A stretch of DNA of 64,000 nucleotides from Pedobacter deserti (GCF_024436415.1 NZ_JAFMZQ010000001.1:2356001-2420000), one strand, 5' to 3'. Counted from the stretch's first letter, positions 1-9,227 are shown. Numbers and translations are program-made. Notes: a model not told the origin generated them from the letters alone.

Positions 1-415
1 GGAATAATTTGATGAGTGTGGCGCCGAGCTCTTCTGCCAGGGATATTTCGGTGGGTGTCATGCAGCCGGGAATCCAAAGCTTATTTTCTTTTTGTACAGC
101 CTCCGCTATTTCGGCTTTTACTATAGGGCTTACCACGAAGTCGGCCCCTTTTTCTAAAAACGTCCCGGCCTGATCTGCTGTTTTGATGGTTCCGATACCT
201 AATTGGAGGTCGGGATACTGCTCGTCGCGGAGCTTCATCAATATGCTGAAATTTTCAGCTGCATTGGCGCCTCGATTGGTGAATTCAAAGATCCTTATAC
301 CGCCTTCATAGCAGGCTTTGAGTACTGAACTACATACTTCCGGGTCATCGTGATAATATACGGGGATGACCGGATACTGTTCTATACTGGATATGGTGCT
401 TAAATGTGCTTTCAT
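1..415 (-). CDS. eda: KDPG/KHG aldolase, partial (C-terminus beyond left edge)
   Basis: Class I aldolase that would split 2-keto-3-deoxy-6-phosphogluconate into pyruvate and glyceraldehyde 3-phosphate in the cytoplasm. Translating the minus strand from the ATG at 415 gives a TIM-barrel start with the family signatures: FEFTNRGANA in the first strand-helix turn, a GIGTIKTADQA segment, and IPGCMTPTEISLA before the edge. The Schiff-base lysine is expected in the KLF segment that ends at base 1, so the last third of the protein is missing from the window. The start lies 5 bp after the stop of the KDG kinase gene, so the two form one operon that runs the last steps of hexuronate breakdown in order (kinase, then aldolase). 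Recognition of the family is firm; the exact substrate preference (KDPG or KHG) is inferred from the kinase neighbour. Confidence 0.9.
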   Translation of the reverse strand, partial: MKAHLSTISSIEQYPVIPVYYHDDPEVCSSVLKACYEGGIRIFEFTNRGANAAENFSILMKLRDEQYPDLQLGIGTIKTADQAGTFLEKGADFVVSPIVKAEIAEAVQKENKLWIPGCMTPTEISLAEELGATLIKLF

Positions 416-420
416 ATACA

Positions 421-1416
421 TTAGATTGTGCCGTTGCCGAAATCGCCTTTTACGAATAACTTCCGGTACCCGGCATTTGTTGCGTATTCCGCTATTTTTT
501 GTCCACCGGCATTACTTAATAAGGCTGCAATGAACCCGGCCATAAAAGCGTCGCCGCTTCCGATCCGGTCTACCACCCGCTGTGTTTCATGAACAGGGGA
601 GTGATAGTGTCCTTCACGATTATGGTAGGTGCCGTGGAAAAGGTTGTGTGTGGGCTGGTCCATAAACCGGAATGTTTGCGCGATATGTTTGCAGCGCGGG
701 AAAAGGTCAAAGATCTCGGTGGCGCATTTAGCGGCTTCCATACGCAGATCATCTACGCTGGTATGTCGACCCACAGAACTGTTGATGCTTGTGCCAAGCA
801 TTTTGTTAGCCGCCCAGATATTGCCCATGATCACATCGCAATGGTCCACAAGGCCGGGCATGACCGCTATGGGTTCTTTTCCGTAATCCCAAAGCCTGCT
901 CCGGTAGTTAAGATCGACCGATATGGTAAGATTATTGGCCCGGGCAGCCTGAAGCGCCTCCTGACAAAGCAAGGCAGCATGTTCGCTTAGCGCCGGGGTA
1001 ATGGCGGTCCAGTGAAACCATGTATGCCCCTTCATCACCTCGTTCCAGTCGATCGTTCCAGGTTTAAGGTTACTGAATGAGGAGTGCTTTCTGTCGTACA
1101 CCACCTCACCGCTGCTGAGCCCGTTGGCCGACAGCAGAAAATACAAGCCCAGCCTTCCTTCAGCTTTAATGGTTTTGGAGATGTCGACATTCAGTTCTTC
1201 CAGATAGCTGAGTACATTGGAGGTCAGTGGATTATCCGGAACACAACTCAGGTAGGAGACGGGAATACCCCACTGTCCGAGTGATGCCGCGACGTTTGCT
1301 TCCGATCCGCCGGGATAAATCGAAACCGCCTGGTCGGACGCAATGAAGTGTTCTGCGGCAGAGCTAAGACGAAGCAGTAATTCGCCAAAAATAAGTACGT
1401 TATCTTTCGTTTGCAT
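421..1416 (-). CDS. kdgK: 2-keto-3-deoxygluconate kinase (PfkB family)
   Basis: PfkB/ribokinase-family sugar kinase, 331 residues, a normal length. The N-terminal GELLLRLSS strand and the GGSEANVAASLGQWG turn form the substrate lid region. The C-terminal ATP-binding signature contains the anion-hole/catalytic stretch GSGDAF at about residues 286-291, with Asp289 as the likely base. The product would be KDPG, made from 2-keto-3-deoxygluconate and ATP in the cytoplasm. It is followed after 5 bp by KDPG aldolase and preceded by a LacI-type regulator on the same strand, the usual context for KDG kinase in Bacteroidota. PfkB members are hard to tell apart by sequence alone; the aldolase partner is the main reason for choosing KDG rather than another sugar. 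Confidence 0.88.
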   Translation of the reverse strand: MQTKDNVLIFGELLLRLSSAAEHFIASDQAVSIYPGGSEANVAASLGQWGIPVSYLSCVPDNPLTSNVLSYLEELNVDISKTIKAEGRLGLYFLLSANGLSSGEVVYDRKHSSFSNLKPGTIDWNEVMKGHTWFHWTAITPALSEHAALLCQEALQAARANNLTISVDLNYRSRLWDYGKEPIAVMPGLVDHCDVIMGNIWAANKMLGTSINSSVGRHTSVDDLRMEAAKCATEIFDLFPRCKHIAQTFRFMDQPTHNLFHGTYHNREGHYHSPVHETQRVVDRIGSGDAFMAGFIAALLSNAGGQKIAEYATNAGYRKLFVKGDFGNGTI

Positions 1417-1514
1417 CTATTGGTGTCTCCCGATACAATTATACAAGATTATGCGTAGCTTTCTGCATCTGCCTGCAGCGATTCACGAAATCGTTTTCGG
1501 GTGGAGGGTTCCTT

Positions 1515-2540
1515 TCAGCTTGAATTCCGAACCATAAGAACGGTATCTAAAACCTTAGTTTCGTGGGATATCTCACCTGATTTATGTTCAATCAGTGCGA
1601 TAAGTTTTTCGGCGGCAAGTTGTCCAATTTCGAACGCAGGTTGGTGAACAGTGGTTAGCGCCGGGTTTAATGCATCGGCCAGATCTGTGTTGGTGAAGCC
1701 CACCAGGCCAAGATCAGCGGGAATTTTTATACCTCTCTTATTGAGGATAGCCAGGCACTGTGTGCTGATCTGATCACCCGCAGTAAAAATGGCATCGGGC
1801 GCGGTATCAAGTTTCAGCAGCTCGTCTATCGCGTGCTCCAGATCTGTCCTTATACTGGAGGAATCTGAATAGCTGCAGTATTTGACAAGCTCGGGGCGGT
1901 AGGTGATTCCTTGATCCTGTAAGGCTTGCTTATAGCCGTTCAGGCGATCGGTGGAAATGCTTAAGGTGGTGTTTGTAGTAATGTGCGCAATATTACGGTA
2001 GCCCTGGTCTAACAGGTGAGCTGTCGCTTCGTAGGCTCCCTTAAAGTTGTCTGCCCCAACTTTGTCGGTATGCATCTGCTCACTGAGCCTGTCGAAAAGC
2101 ACGATAGGCAATCCGCCCTCCTGCAGGGATTTCAGGAAACTGAAGTCGCTCGTTTCGCAGGCTGGTGAAATCAATATGCCGTCGACCCCGCCGGCATGAA
2201 GCAGTTCGAGACAAGCCCTCTCCTGTAGGTACGATTCCTTGCTCTGCATAATGATGGTCTGATAGGCGCGGGCAGTGCTCACCTGATCGATTCCATCGAG
2301 CATCTGTGCAACAAAATTGTTGTTCAGCGAACAAACAACCACGCCGATGGATCTGCTCTTTCCTTCCTTTAAACCTTTAGCCAGCCGGTTTGGGGAATAA
2401 TGATGTTCGCGAGCGTATTCCAGTACCCTGGCCTTGGTATCTGTGCTGATCTCATAACTGTCGTTAAGAGACTTTGATATGGTAGAGATAGATAAATTAA
2501 GCGCCTTGGCAATATCTTTAAGGGTAACGCTGCTTTTCAT
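1515..2540 (-). CDS. LacI-family transcriptional regulator
   Basis: DNA-binding repressor/activator of the LacI/GalR family, 341 residues, full length. An N-terminal helix-turn-helix (VTLKDIAKALNLSISTISK, about residues 5-23) is followed by the hinge region and a periplasmic-binding-protein-like effector domain with typical GIGVVV, DGILISP, GLVGFTN and TTVHQPAFEIG segments. It lies 98 bp upstream of the KDG kinase and aldolase genes on the same strand, so it most likely controls hexuronate catabolism and may respond to KDG or a related intermediate. That target and ligand are inferred from position only. I did not find an obvious operator in the 98 bp gap. Confidence 0.9.
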   Translation of the reverse strand: MKSSVTLKDIAKALNLSISTISKSLNDSYEISTDTKARVLEYAREHHYSPNRLAKGLKEGKSRSIGVVVCSLNNNFVAQMLDGIDQVSTARAYQTIIMQSKESYLQERACLELLHAGGVDGILISPACETSDFSFLKSLQEGGLPIVLFDRLSEQMHTDKVGADNFKGAYEATAHLLDQGYRNIAHITTNTTLSISTDRLNGYKQALQDQGITYRPELVKYCSYSDSSSIRTDLEHAIDELLKLDTAPDAIFTAGDQISTQCLAILNKRGIKIPADLGLVGFTNTDLADALNPALTTVHQPAFEIGQLAAEKLIALIEHKSGEISHETKVLDTVLMVRNSS

Positions 2541-2655
2541 TCCGACTCTTGTTTGGTGCTACCTGGCGAAGTTGCAATTATTAAACCTGAATACGATATT
2601 TTTTCAGCACTTTTTGAAATGACAAATAGATGATAAGGATTTTAAAAAACGTATT

Positions 2656-2677
2656 TACATTTGCTTAACAGTGTTAA
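2656..2677 (+). promoter_or_regulatory. -7 box and TetR-type operator upstream of the TetR gene
   Basis: TACATTTG (2656-2663) fits the Bacteroidota -7 consensus TAnnTTTG. One base later comes the palindrome TTAACA-G-TGTTAA (2665-2677), perfect apart from its central base. A repressor bound here would sit on the transcription start, which suggests autoregulation. The same palindrome recurs before the efflux operon at 3341. No good -33 element is visible at the normal spacing. Confidence 0.6.
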
Positions 2678-2704
2678 ATTATTTACAGGTTTACCGAAAC
2701 AGTC

Positions 2705-3304
2705 ATGGGAAGTAAAGAGCGAATTGCAAGACTTAAGGAAGAAACGAGGTTGAATATACTTGATGCTTCACTTGATATAGTGAAGGAGGAGGGTTGGCAG
2801 GCACTTAGTATGCGGAAGATAGCTGATAAGATTGAGTATACCGCGCCGATCATCTATGAATATTTTCCCAACAAAGAGGGGATTCTTCTAGAGCTTACAC
2901 GCAGAGGCTATTTGATACTGGCTGGTGAGATTAAGGATGCCCGGGCCAGATTTAGCACACCCGAGGAGCAGCTGGAGGCTATGTGGATTGCATATTGGGA
3001 CTTCGCTTTCAAATATAAAGAGCTTTATCAGCTCATGTATGGCGTAGATATGAACTGTTGCGAGATGAAAAAAACCATGCCTGAAGCAGAGCTTGCCGAC
3101 GATCCTATATACGAGGTAATTGAACAGCTGGTGACACGCGAAAACCCTTCGGAAGATTTTATTTGTACAAAGTTCTATACGTTCTGGTCGATTATTCATG
3201 GTTTGATCTCGATCAACCTGGTGAACAAGGGACGGAATGAAGAAATGAATCAGAAGATATTAAGAGATGCTATTAAAGGTATCATTCGATATATAAACGA
3301 CTAA
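2705..3304 (+). CDS. TetR/AcrR-family regulator of the RND efflux operon
   Basis: A 199-residue TetR-family repressor. The N-terminal DNA-binding domain (about residues 10-60) includes a helix-turn-helix followed by the conserved APIIYEYFPNKEGILLEL stretch, where the family usually has YxHFxxKexL. The C-terminal ligand-binding part is all-helical and resembles the WHG-type domain (FYTFWSIIHGLISINLVNKG). It is the first gene before a complete adaptor-pump-channel efflux set on the same strand, separated from it by a terminator and by palindromes shared with its own promoter. Repression of both units, relieved by a pump substrate, is the likely mode, inferred from position and palindromes. The ligand is unknown. 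Confidence 0.9.
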   Translation: MGSKERIARLKEETRLNILDASLDIVKEEGWQALSMRKIADKIEYTAPIIYEYFPNKEGILLELTRRGYLILAGEIKDARARFSTPEEQLEAMWIAYWDFAFKYKELYQLMYGVDMNCCEMKKTMPEAELADDPIYEVIEQLVTRENPSEDFICTKFYTFWSIIHGLISINLVNKGRNEEMNQKILRDAIKGIIRYIND

Positions 3305-3305
3305 C

Positions 3306-3329
3306 AAAGGGATACGTTCCCTTTTTTTT
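3306..3329 (+). terminator. Rho-independent terminator after the TetR gene
   Basis: Seven-base stem AAAGGGA / TCCCTTT with a 5-base loop, followed by a run of T. It begins one base after the TetR stop codon and separates the regulator from the efflux operon. Confidence 0.8.
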
Positions 3330-3339
3330 AAAGCTGTCA

Positions 3340-3369
3340 CTTAACAATGTTAAACGGATTAAAGCCGTT
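3340..3369 (+). promoter_or_regulatory. Composite operator upstream of the efflux operon
   Basis: The palindrome TTAACA-A-TGTTAA (3341-3353) matches the one before the TetR gene. It runs on into AACGG-N7-CCGTT (second inverted repeat, about 3352-3368). A TAnnTTTTG sequence at 3369-3377 could be an imperfect -7 box, which would put the palindrome near -33. The TetR protein is the likely binder (inference). Confidence 0.6.
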
Positions 3370-3397
3370 ATTTTTTGCCCATTATTAATAATTATAT

Positions 3398-4582
3398 ATG
3401 AAAAATCAAGTCAATTACACTCAGTTACTTAACGCTGTTAAACGGTATAATGTCGTTAATTACGTTATGCTTAGTCTGTTATCGGTTGTATTATATGGCT
3501 GCGCCAGCGGCGATGCGGCGTCCACGGCGCCACCCCCGGTAGCACTTCCGGTGGCAGAAGTGCAGAAAACTAATGAAACCACCTACGTGGAATATCCTGC
3601 AGCTATAGAAGGTGCTGTGGATTTAGAAATACGTCCGCAAATATCTGGCGCACTGGAGAAAATCTATGTGAGCGAAGGCGCACTGGTTAAAAAAGGTCAG
3701 CCATTATTTAAAATCAATGAGCAACCTTTTATCCAGGCACTAAACAATGCGAAAGCATCGTTACAGTCGGCCAAAGCAGCCCTTCTGAACGCTTCGCTCG
3801 AGGTAGACAAGCTTACCCCGCTCGTTGCAAATAAGGTGGTTTCAGATTTCCAGTTGAAAAGTGCCAAAGCGGCATATGCAGTGGCATTGGCAAATGTTGA
3901 GCAAGCGAAGGCGGGTGTGGGTGCAGCCAGTATCAATCTGGGCTATACGCTTATAAAGGCGCCTGTGGGCGGTTATGTAGGTCGCCTCCCTAAAAAGCCG
4001 GGAAGTCTGGTTAACCCCGCCGACCCGCAACCGCTGACTTTATTGTCGGATGCTCACGACGTGCACGTCTATTTTTCACTTGGGGAAGATGACTTCATAG
4101 ACTTTAACAACCGCTATCAAGGCAAAACCCTGGCTGAACGGGCGCGGCAGATTCCGGAGGTTTCACTTTTGCTGGCCGATCAAACCGTATATCCTTATAA
4201 GGGGAGGGTGGATATGGTAGACGGACAGTTTGACAAACAAACCGGTTCAATATCGATGCGGGCAACTTTTCCGAATGCGGAGGGGCTGCTGAGATCGGGC
4301 AATACCGGGAAAATCCGTCTGGGCGTTTCACACCGCGATGCCATCCTGGTTCCGCAATCGGCCACCATAGAGATGCAGGACAAAATATTTGTTTTTGCTG
4401 TAGCCGACAGCAACAAAGTGAAAAAAGTGCCGATCACTGTTGCTGCGAAGAGCGGTACAAATTATTTGGTAAAGGAGGGGATCAAGACCGGCGACCAGAT
4501 CGTGCTGAGCGGCATTGACCGCTTGCAGGAAGGGCAGGCGATTAAGCCAGAAAAGGCTGCCCAGAAGGTTGCGAAACTCTAA
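3398..4582 (+). CDS. RND efflux periplasmic adaptor (membrane fusion lipoprotein)
   Basis: Adaptor that links an inner-membrane RND pump to an outer-membrane channel; 394 residues. The N-terminus has a lipoprotein signal ending LYGC, so it should be lipid-anchored. Then come a first barrel/lipoyl half (about 60-95, PQISGALEKIYVSEGALVKKGQPLF), an alpha-helical hairpin rich in Ala/Gln/Lys (about 105-165), the second lipoyl half (LIKAPVGGYVG) and beta-barrel plus membrane-proximal domains. The pump starts 26 bp later. The start is uncertain. ATG 3398 gives 23 residues before an in-frame ATG at 3467, and the lipoprotein signal proper begins near the second. The region between the two starts encodes a near copy of the upstream operator (see 3428-3457), so 3467 cannot be excluded, although it would leave a very short signal without positive charge. 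Confidence 0.92.
   Translation: MKNQVNYTQLLNAVKRYNVVNYVMLSLLSVVLYGCASGDAASTAPPPVALPVAEVQKTNETTYVEYPAAIEGAVDLEIRPQISGALEKIYVSEGALVKKGQPLFKINEQPFIQALNNAKASLQSAKAALLNASLEVDKLTPLVANKVVSDFQLKSAKAAYAVALANVEQAKAGVGAASINLGYTLIKAPVGGYVGRLPKKPGSLVNPADPQPLTLLSDAHDVHVYFSLGEDDFIDFNNRYQGKTLAERARQIPEVSLLLADQTVYPYKGRVDMVDGQFDKQTGSISMRATFPNAEGLLRSGNTGKIRLGVSHRDAILVPQSATIEMQDKIFVFAVADSNKVKKVPITVAAKSGTNYLVKEGIKTGDQIVLSGIDRLQEGQAIKPEKAAQKVAKL
3428..3457 (+). promoter_or_regulatory. Second copy of the composite operator, inside the adaptor 5' end
   Basis: Repeats the element at 3340-3369 with identical spacing: ACTTAAC, two variable bases, TGTTAAACGG, eight variable bases, CGTTA. It overlaps the first codons of the adaptor gene if ATG 3398 is used. 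It is probably a second binding site for the same TetR protein. Confidence 0.5.
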
Positions 4583-4608
4583 TAATGCATATATAAAATA
4601 GAAGTAAG

Positions 4609-7600
4609 ATGTTTAAAATATTTATACAAAGACCTGTACTTGCTACGGTGATCTCCATCCTACTGGTGATTCTGGGCGTATTGGGTTTAACACGATTGCC
4701 GCTTCAGCAATTTCCCGATATCGCGCCGCCCTCCGTGTTGGTTACCGCGATGTATCCAGGCGCAAGCGCTGAGACCGTGTTGCGGTCAGTTGCCCCCTCC
4801 ATAGAAGAATCCATAAACGGGGTAGAGAATATGAGCTATATGAGTTCTACAGCCAGTAACGACGGCTCGCTGGCTATAACGGTGTACTTTAAGCTGGGCA
4901 CCGACCCGGACCAGGCGGCTGTAAATGTGCAGAACCGTGTTGCCCAGGCTACTTCGCAATTGCCCGTTGAGGTGGTACAGCAGGGAATCACTACGGCAAA
5001 GCAGCAGAACAACTTTATTATGGCGATTGGGCTGTATACGAACGATGAAAATAAGTATGACCAGACGTTTGTAGCTAACTATGCGCAGATCAATATTATT
5101 CCTGAAATAAAACGTATTCCTGGTGTAGGCGCAGCCAGCATTTTTGGTGGTGTTAAGGACTATTCGATGCGGGTGTGGCTAAACCCTGCGCAGATGGCTG
5201 CTTATAAAGTGACGCCTAATGAGATCATGATGGCGATTCAGGATAAAAGTCTGGAGGCAGCGCCGGGCAGGTTCGGCGAGAAAAGTAAGGAGGTGTTTGA
5301 ATATGTGATTAAGTACAAAGGCAAGCTGAACAAGCCGGAGGAGTACGAGAATATTGCCATAAGGGCCAATGATGATGGTACAATTCTGCGTTTGAAAGAT
5401 GTAGCCAGGGTTGAGTTTGGTGCATATTCATACTCAAGTCTGACGAGTTTGAACGGAAAAAAAGGCGTGGTTATCGGTGTGGTTCAGCTCGCAGGATCAA
5501 ATTCAAACAATATCCAGATCGCGATCAATAAACTGCTGGAAAAGTCGGCCAAAGATTATCCGTCGGGCATTGAACATAACGTTTTCTACAGTACGAAAGT
5601 TGCGCTGGACCAGTCGATTGACCAGGTGAAGCATACCCTCATTGAAGCCTTCGTGTTGGTATTTATTGTGGTGTTTCTTTTCCTTCAGGATTTCCGGTCG
5701 ACACTCATACCCGCGATCGCCGTTCCGGTGGCCATATTGGGCACGTTTTTCTTCATGCAATTGTTCGGCTTCTCCATTAACCTGCTGACATTATTTGCCT
5801 TGGTTCTGGCCATCGGTATCGTGGTGGATGACGCTATTGTGGTTGTAGAGGCCGTGCATGCGAAAATTGAACGGAAGGGGCTTTCTGCAAAATCGGCCAC
5901 CACGGAAGCCATGCATGAGATTACCGGTGCAATCATTTCGATTACCTTGGTGATGGCAGCTGTTTTTCTCCCCGTGGGATTTATGGAAGGCTCTACCGGC
6001 GTATTTTACCGTCAGTTTGCCTTTACGATGGCAATCGCCATCGTGATCTCAGCAGTCAACGCCCTCACCTTGAGTCCGGCACTCGCTGCCTTATTTTTAA
6101 AGGACGGGCACGCGGGGCATGGCGATGAGGGTTCGCAGCCACAAGGTAAAAGAACCTTCAGCCAGAAATTCTTTACCGGATTTAACCGGAGTTTCGATGC
6201 GATGACCAAACGATATGTGGGGAGCTTGAAATTCCTTATCCGCAATAAATGGGCGAGTCTGGGTGGACTTGTAGTGATCACCCTGGGTACCATTTGGATG
6301 GTGCGGTCGACACCCACCGGTTTTATCCCGACTGAGGACCAGGGTTTTATTGCTATTGCGGTAAACACCCCTTCAGGTACTTCGCTCGAAGGCACCTCTA
6401 AAGTAATGCAGGAGGCGGAAAATGCGCTCCAAAAGATGGGGGCCTTTAAGTTTGTGACTTCAATACCTGGATTTAACCTATTGACCAACTCGACCAGTCC
6501 CTCGGCTGCCATATGCTTTGTGTTGCTGAAACCGGTGGAAGAAAGGGGCGATGTGAAAGATATCAATGCCATTATGGGGCAGGTGAACGCAACCCTGAGC
6601 ACAATAAGCGGCGGCACGTTTTTCGCATTCAGTTTCCCAACTGTACCAGGGTTCAGCAATGTGGAGGCGCTCGACCTTGTGCTGCAGGACAAAACAGGCG
6701 GTAAACTGGATAAGTTCAGCGGTGTTGCAAACGGATTTTTAGGCGAGCTGATGAAGCGGCCTGAGATCGCCGTGGCTTTCACCACATTTAAAGCGGACTA
6801 TCCTCAACTGCAACTGGACGTTAATGAACAGAAAGCCGATCAGCTTGGTGTCTCTGTTAGGGATATCCTGCAAACGATGCAGACTTATTTTGGAAGTGCA
6901 CAGGCTTCAGACTTTAACCGTTTCGGAAAATACTATCGGGTTATTGTCCAGGCTGATGTGGCAGACCGTGCAGATCCGTCGACGATTGACCGTGTTTTTG
7001 TGAAAAACAAGAATGGTGAAATGGTGCCGATCAATACGCTGGTAAAACTAACCCGCATCTATGGTTCAGAGACCGCATCGCGTTACAACCTGTTCAACTC
7101 CATCCAGGTCAACGCAATACCAAAGCCGGGCTTCAGTTCAGGTGATGCCATTAAAGCTATACAGGAGGTGGCGGCAGAACAGCTTCCGCAGGGATATGCA
7201 TATGAATTCTCCGGCCAAACCCGGGAGGAAATATCTTCCGGTGGCCAGTCGACCATCATTTTTCTCCTGTGCCTGGTGTTCATCTACTTTTTGCTCGCTG
7301 CCCAATACGAGAGTTATATTCTGCCTCTGGCGGTTATCCTTTCTATTCCTACCGGTATTTTTGGCGTGTTTGTAGCCATCGGGCTGACTGGTATAGAGAA
7401 CAATATTTATGTGCAGGTAGCGCTGATCATGCTTATTGGTTTGCTCGCTAAAAACGCGATCCTGATCGTTGAGTTTGCTGCGCAGCGCCGCCGTGCCGGT
7501 CAGCCACTTGTAGCCGCGGCTCTCGAAGCGGCCAAGCTCAGACTGCGTCCGATCATCATGACCTCACTGGCTTTTGTCGTGGGATTGTTTCCGATGAGTA

Positions 7601-7806
7601 TCGCCACCGGGCCATCTGCACAGGGCAACCATTCCATCAGTATCGGTGCGGCCGGTGGTATGCTGTCGGGCGTAGTACTCGGCCTGTTCATTATCCCTGT
7701 CTTGTTTGTTGTTTTCCAATACCTGCAGGAGCGGGTAAGGAGAAACCCGGCACCTAAAATTCCAAGAGAAAACCATGTTAAAGAACTTATTCATGAAATT
7801 GCCTGA
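4609..7806 (+). CDS. RND-family efflux pump, HAE1 type (AcrB-like)
   Basis: Inner-membrane proton-driven multidrug transporter, 1065 residues, typical for hydrophobe/amphiphile RND pumps. It begins MFKIFIQRPVLATVIS with the first membrane helix. The first large periplasmic loop contains the AYPGASAET-type porter region (MYPGASAETVLRSV). The TM4 proton-relay aspartates are in VVDDAIVVVE at about residues 407-408, and the TM10 lysine is in GLLAKNAILIVEFA. The two-fold repeat is evident, with a second periplasmic loop from about residue 560. It is the middle gene of adaptor-pump-channel; its 3' end overlaps the channel gene by 32 bp, which suggests translational coupling. Regulation is probably by the upstream TetR protein. 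The substrate range cannot be read from the sequence. Confidence 0.97.
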   Translation: MFKIFIQRPVLATVISILLVILGVLGLTRLPLQQFPDIAPPSVLVTAMYPGASAETVLRSVAPSIEESINGVENMSYMSSTASNDGSLAITVYFKLGTDPDQAAVNVQNRVAQATSQLPVEVVQQGITTAKQQNNFIMAIGLYTNDENKYDQTFVANYAQINIIPEIKRIPGVGAASIFGGVKDYSMRVWLNPAQMAAYKVTPNEIMMAIQDKSLEAAPGRFGEKSKEVFEYVIKYKGKLNKPEEYENIAIRANDDGTILRLKDVARVEFGAYSYSSLTSLNGKKGVVIGVVQLAGSNSNNIQIAINKLLEKSAKDYPSGIEHNVFYSTKVALDQSIDQVKHTLIEAFVLVFIVVFLFLQDFRSTLIPAIAVPVAILGTFFFMQLFGFSINLLTLFALVLAIGIVVDDAIVVVEAVHAKIERKGLSAKSATTEAMHEITGAIISITLVMAAVFLPVGFMEGSTGVFYRQFAFTMAIAIVISAVNALTLSPALAALFLKDGHAGHGDEGSQPQGKRTFSQKFFTGFNRSFDAMTKRYVGSLKFLIRNKWASLGGLVVITLGTIWMVRSTPTGFIPTEDQGFIAIAVNTPSGTSLEGTSKVMQEAENALQKMGAFKFVTSIPGFNLLTNSTSPSAAICFVLLKPVEERGDVKDINAIMGQVNATLSTISGGTFFAFSFPTVPGFSNVEALDLVLQDKTGGKLDKFSGVANGFLGELMKRPEIAVAFTTFKADYPQLQLDVNEQKADQLGVSVRDILQTMQTYFGSAQASDFNRFGKYYRVIVQADVADRADPSTIDRVFVKNKNGEMVPINTLVKLTRIYGSETASRYNLFNSIQVNAIPKPGFSSGDAIKAIQEVAAEQLPQGYAYEFSGQTREEISSGGQSTIIFLLCLVFIYFLLAAQYESYILPLAVILSIPTGIFGVFVAIGLTGIENNIYVQVALIMLIGLLAKNAILIVEFAAQRRRAGQPLVAAALEAAKLRLRPIIMTSLAFVVGLFPMSIATGPSAQGNHSISIGAAGGMLSGVVLGLFIIPVLFVVFQYLQERVRRNPAPKIPRENHVKELIHEIA

Positions 7807-9205
7807 TTATTCATATGTATTTTTGCTGCTGCTTGCCTTATCTGCAGGTTGCAGCGTTTCCAAAGACGTAGCGCTTCCGACAGACGCTGTGCCTAGCACT
7901 TATCGTGGTGCAGCACCGCTTAGCGATACAGCTGGTGTTGGATCATTGTCTGTGACAGACTTTATCACCTCGGCGGAAATCCGTCGACTGATAGACACAG
8001 CCCTGGTCAGAAATTACGATATGCAACTTGCGCTGAAAAATATCGAAGCTGCCGATCTGCTTTTCAGGCAGGCCCGGTTGGGTAATCTTCCCAGCCTCGG
8101 CATGCAGGTGTCGGCCAATTCTACCCGGCCGTCAGACAATAGTCTGAGTGGGCTGAGTACCGGTCAGTTTTTAGGTACCCGGCACATTGAAGATTTCAAT
8201 GCAAGCCTGAACCTTGTTTGGGAGGCGGATATCTGGGCGAAGATTAAAAACCAGAAGCAGGCTGCACTGGCGGGATATCTTCAAAGTGCCGAAGCAAGAA
8301 AGGCAGTTCAGACCCGACTTGTAGCCAACATAGCGAAAGGCTATTATCAATTGCTTATGATGGACGCCCAACTTGAGATCGCCCGTAAAAATCTGTCGCT
8401 GAATGACAGCACGCTTACGATCATCAAACTGCAATTTGAGGCCGGTCAGGTTTCTTCATTGGCCGTGCAGCAGGCAGAGGCCCAACGCCTGGTGGCCGCC
8501 CAACTTGTACCTCAACTGGAGCAACAGATTGTGATCCAGGAGAACGCGATCAAGTTGCTCACCGGTAGCTTGCCTGGGCCCGTAGAACGGCTGTCTGATC
8601 TTGATCAGATCAGCATCCCGTCAGCCTTTAGTGCTGGTTTGCCCTCCAGTATGGTAAGCAGGAGGCCTGACGTCAAAACTGCTGAACTTTCGCTGACCAT
8701 CGCCAATGCACGCGTAGGCATCAGTAAGGCAAATATGTATCCTACCCTGAGTATTTCGGCCAGCGGCGGACTTAACTCTCTAAAGGCGAGCAACTGGTTT
8801 AACGTTCCGGCCTCGGTGTTCGGTATTGTGGGTGGCAGTATTACCCAACCCATTTTTCAGCGGAAGGAATTGAAAACGCAATATGAGCTTGCCAAAATTG
8901 ATCGTGAGAAGGTGGTCATACAGTTCCGGCAGTCGGTTTTGAGCGCCGTAGGCGAAGTGTCGGACGAGTTGGTGAAACTGGAAAAGCTGAAGGACCAGTA
9001 TGATATCTCGGCACAGCGAGCGGAAACTTTATCGCATGCTGTTAAAAATGCTGGCCTGCTGTTCCAGAACGGCATGGCTACATATCTTGAGGTGATCACG
9101 GCGCAAAGCAATGCCCTTCAAAGTCAGCTGGAATTAACCGCGCTTAAAACCGCCAGATTGAATGCTTCGGTGGAATTATATCGCGCTTTGGGCGGAGGTA
9201 TTTAA
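7775..9205 (+). CDS. Outer membrane factor of the RND system (TolC/NodT-like lipoprotein)
   Basis: Outer-membrane efflux channel, 476 residues. A lipoprotein signal ends ALSAGC, as in the NodT/OprM subgroup. Two long helical repeats follow, with the recurring family patterns LVRNYDMQLALKNIEAAD and ARVGISKANMYPTLSISASGG, and SMVSRRPDVKTAE near the middle, the usual PDV signature. The gene overlaps the end of the pump gene. ATG 7775 is used here; ATG 7793 also gives a good signal peptide (MKLPDYSYVF...) and a smaller overlap, so it is a real alternative. It completes the tripartite system and is followed by a strong hairpin terminator. Confidence 0.94.
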   Translation: MLKNLFMKLPDYSYVFLLLLALSAGCSVSKDVALPTDAVPSTYRGAAPLSDTAGVGSLSVTDFITSAEIRRLIDTALVRNYDMQLALKNIEAADLLFRQARLGNLPSLGMQVSANSTRPSDNSLSGLSTGQFLGTRHIEDFNASLNLVWEADIWAKIKNQKQAALAGYLQSAEARKAVQTRLVANIAKGYYQLLMMDAQLEIARKNLSLNDSTLTIIKLQFEAGQVSSLAVQQAEAQRLVAAQLVPQLEQQIVIQENAIKLLTGSLPGPVERLSDLDQISIPSAFSAGLPSSMVSRRPDVKTAELSLTIANARVGISKANMYPTLSISASGGLNSLKASNWFNVPASVFGIVGGSITQPIFQRKELKTQYELAKIDREKVVIQFRQSVLSAVGEVSDELVKLEKLKDQYDISAQRAETLSHAVKNAGLLFQNGMATYLEVITAQSNALQSQLELTALKTARLNASVELYRALGGGI

Positions 9206-9227
9206 GCTTGATGCTTACCTGTTGTAG

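Noticed and set aside
6012..6785. Long open frame (257 residues) antisense to the RND pump gene
   Set aside because: It lies wholly inside the pump gene, whose protein is full-length and well conserved; the antisense product has no recognisable motif and skewed composition.
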